The notes below the pieces were generated by a model that saw only the letters and a program-made list of their open reading frames with translations, had not been told where the DNA came from and did not search any database. A program made the translations under genes and the position numbers. This document shows, one piece after another, positions 5,884-7,240 of a stretch of DNA of 7,240 bases; position 1 is the stretch's first letter, and each line of letters starts with the position of its first letter. The DNA comes from Candidatus Gerdarchaeota archaeon (GTDB lineage Archaea; Asgardarchaeota; Heimdallarchaeia; JABLTI01), in contig JAEOUJ010000072.1 of NCBI GenBank assembly GCA_016839405.1, positions 1 through 7,240 on the forward strand, read 5' to 3'.

Positions 5884-5943
5884 TTTTGTTTCAATTTTTT
5901 CTTTCTTTTTTATTTTAATAACATTTTTCTATTTATGTCTATT

Positions 5944-5960
5944 TTCAAAATAAATTTGAA
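5944..5960. repeat. Inverted repeat in the divergent OB-gene/radA region
   Basis: TTCAAA (5944-5949) and TTTGAA (5955-5960) are perfect inverted copies around five bases. A palindrome AAGCGCTT (5983-5990) lies 22 bases on, in one of the few GC-containing spots of this intergenic region. Both lie upstream of the likely radA TATA box and could be regulator sites; no regulator is identified. Confidence 0.3.
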
Positions 5961-6010
5961 TACTTTCGGTTTACCCTCACACAAGCGCTTTTAAAAGATT
6001 TAACACTTGG

Positions 6011-6019
6011 TTATAATTA
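6011..6019 (+). promoter_or_regulatory. Possible TATA box of radA
   Basis: TTATAATTA is the best TATA-like element upstream of radA. Transcription would start near 6040, giving a leader of about 120 bases that contains the inverted repeats at 6084-6138 and the Shine-Dalgarno site. Position is inferred from consensus only. Confidence 0.4.
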
Positions 6020-6083
6020 GAAATACTTCAGAAACCTAAAGCGAAACAAATACAAAAATGAAATGGAAAAAATGATAAATGAA

Positions 6084-6130
6084 TAAACTCTTTCTATCTC
6101 CTAAGAAATGAAAGATTCGCAAAGAGTTTA
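6084..6130 (+). repeat. 10-bp perfect inverted repeat in the radA leader
   Basis: TAAACTCTTT (6084-6093) is exactly complementary to AAAGAGTTTA (6121-6130), with 27 bases between. The downstream arm overlaps a second possible hairpin: CAAAGA (6120-6125) pairs with TCTTTG (6133-6138). The two stems share AAAGA and cannot form together. The second ends 9 bases before the AGGAG ribosome-binding site. This could be leader-level control of radA, or a DNA operator. Confidence 0.45.
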
Positions 6131-6147
6131 GGTCTTTGATTTATTTC

Positions 6148-6152
6148 AGGAG
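6148..6152 (+). promoter_or_regulatory. Shine-Dalgarno site of radA
   Basis: AGGAG lies 8 bases ahead of the ATG at 6161. It sets the start and shows that the long lysine-rich N-terminal tail of RadA is translated. Confidence 0.75.
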
Positions 6153-6160
6153 AAAAAATA

Positions 6161-7240
6161 ATGTCAAAAAAGAAAGAGGAAGCGGATGCATCCAAAAAGA
6201 AAACATCCTCAATTAAGAAAATAGATGATAGTCTGACTCCACTAGACGAACTTGTTGAAGATGCTTATCAAGAAGTTCTAGATGAAAGCGATCAAGAAAA
6301 AACCAAGAAAGCTTCTACTGCTAAAAAACAAACCAAATCTACTTCTAAAGCAAAGAAGGATGAAGAAATTTCTTCAGATTATTTTGATGCCATTGCTCGA
6401 GATGATGAAAAAGAAATCCCTGTTACAGATTTACCAGGTGTAGGCCCTGCTACTTCACATAAATTAAAAGAAGCAGGAATTACAACAATTCGAGCTATAG
6501 CTCTATCAAGCATTAATGATCTTGTAGACAATGCTGATATTGGAGAAAAAACTGCTGCTAAATTAATTAAAATGTGCCAAGAACAAGTAGGATTGACTTT
6601 TAGTACCGCGGATGATCTTTATACAGAAAGATTAGGTTTGGAAAGAATAACAACTGGAACTGATAATCTTGATGAATTGTTTGGTGGTGGTATGGAAACT
6701 GGCAGTATAACGGAATTGTATGGTGAATTTAGAACGGGTAAAACACAAATCGCTCATCAACTTTGTGTAACAGTTCAATTACCACGAGAAAGAGGTGGTT
6801 TAGATGCTAATGCAGCGTATATTGATACAGAAGGCACTTTTAGACCTGAAAGAATTGTTGAAATTGCTGAACGATTTGAATTGGATCCAAAAGAAGTTTT
6901 GAAAAACATCACAGTTGGTAGAGCTTATACTTCTGATCATCAAATCAATCTAGCCAGAGATATTGGTGCAATGGCTCGAGAAAAAAATATTCGATTACTA
7001 GTAGTAGATTCATTAACATCACATTTTCGAGCAGAATATATTGGAAGAGGTACATTAGCTTCTAGACAACAAACTTTGAATCAACATATCCATTTCTTAT
7101 TAAAATTAGCTGAAATGCATCATATTGCTGTTCTTGTAACAAACCAGGTAATGGCTAGACCTGATTTCTTCTTTGGTGATCCAACAGCCCCAGTAGGAGG
7201 TAATGTTGTAGCACATTCGTGCACAACTCGTGTTTATCTA
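6161..7240 (+). CDS. radA: DNA repair and recombination protein RadA (3' end outside window)
   Basis: The first 360 residues of archaeal RadA, the RecA/RAD51-family recombinase that forms filaments on single-stranded DNA and drives strand exchange. A helix-hairpin-helix domain (about 88-142) has L91-P-G-V-G-P-A-T. The linker holds F147-S-T-A, the FxxA polymerisation motif. The ATPase core has Walker A G188-E-F-R-T-G-K-T195 and Walker B L279-L-V-V-D-S-L-T. S287-H-F-R-A-E-Y-I-G-R-G follows, then the DNA-binding L1 region, N328-Q-V-M-A-R-P-D, and the L2 start at G338-D-P-T-A-P-V-G-G. P-loop residues R-T match eukaryotic RAD51; many archaeal RadA proteins have G-S there. Residues 1-85 are a low-complexity tail rich in K, E, D, S and T, longer than the short leader of most RadA proteins. 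No intein is seen in the visible part. The frame is open to the window edge; the missing part should be short. Confidence 0.97.
   Translation, partial: MSKKKEEADASKKKTSSIKKIDDSLTPLDELVEDAYQEVLDESDQEKTKKASTAKKQTKSTSKAKKDEEISSDYFDAIARDDEKEIPVTDLPGVGPATSHKLKEAGITTIRAIALSSINDLVDNADIGEKTAAKLIKMCQEQVGLTFSTADDLYTERLGLERITTGTDNLDELFGGGMETGSITELYGEFRTGKTQIAHQLCVTVQLPRERGGLDANAAYIDTEGTFRPERIVEIAERFELDPKEVLKNITVGRAYTSDHQINLARDIGAMAREKNIRLLVVDSLTSHFRAEYIGRGTLASRQQTLNQHIHFLLKLAEMHHIAVLVTNQVMARPDFFFGDPTAPVGGNVVAHSCTTRVYL

Noticed and set aside
6058..6131. Tiny upstream open frames in the radA leader (MKWKK, MINE, MKDSQRV)
   Set aside because: Each is 4 to 7 codons, none has a ribosome-binding site, and such frames arise easily in AT-rich leaders.
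1..7240. tRNA or rRNA genes, CRISPR arrays, insertion sequences, inteins
   Set aside because: No cloverleaf or T-loop consensus, no regularly spaced repeats, no transposase frame and no interruption of the visible RadA motifs.

Overview
The window is AT-rich chromosomal DNA from an archaeon. RadA recombinase, an Orc1/Cdc6-type AAA+ protein and the methanofuran enzyme MfnB are archaeal hallmark genes. Two surface proteins carry a C-terminal tail of the short-motif, membrane-helix, basic-cluster type. The low G+C, these surface tails and a RAD51-like P-loop in RadA would fit an Asgard archaeon such as the Heimdall/Loki groups. That placement is inference; the sequence alone does not prove it.

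Layout. Positions 1-228 hold the C-terminal end of a surface protein (+). It faces, tail to tail, a complete secreted and membrane-anchored protein (384-1289, -). Two back-to-back hairpin/T-tract terminators separate them. A divergent intergenic region with inverted repeats (1290-1486) leads into a single-domain cyclophilin (1487-1960, +) with its own hairpin terminator. Next come a divergent ORC/Cdc6-like ATPase (2131-3312, +), thioredoxin reductase (3396-4322, +) and MfnB (4427-5140, +). MfnB is convergent, with a 10-base gap, to a protein that has an EMAP-II/MetRS-type tRNA-binding OB fold (5151-5867, -). A 293-base divergent region with several inverted repeats then precedes radA (6161-7240, +), which runs off the window.

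How the genes relate. The plus-strand genes from 1487 to 5140 are separated by gaps of 83 to 170 bases. Most have their own terminator-like or promoter-like signals, so this looks like a row of single housekeeping genes rather than one operon. Themes are DNA replication and repair (ORC-like protein, RadA), protein folding and redox (cyclophilin, thioredoxin reductase), C1-carrier cofactor synthesis (MfnB) and RNA binding (OB-fold protein). No tRNA or rRNA gene, CRISPR array, insertion sequence or other mobile element was seen.

I do not see a clear new multigene system. The best leads are: the ORC-like protein with altered ATPase residues; the tRNA-binding OB protein with an unrecognised helical N-terminal half; the radA leader with two competing hairpins and a long charged N-terminal tail on RadA; and the bacterial-looking hairpin terminators.
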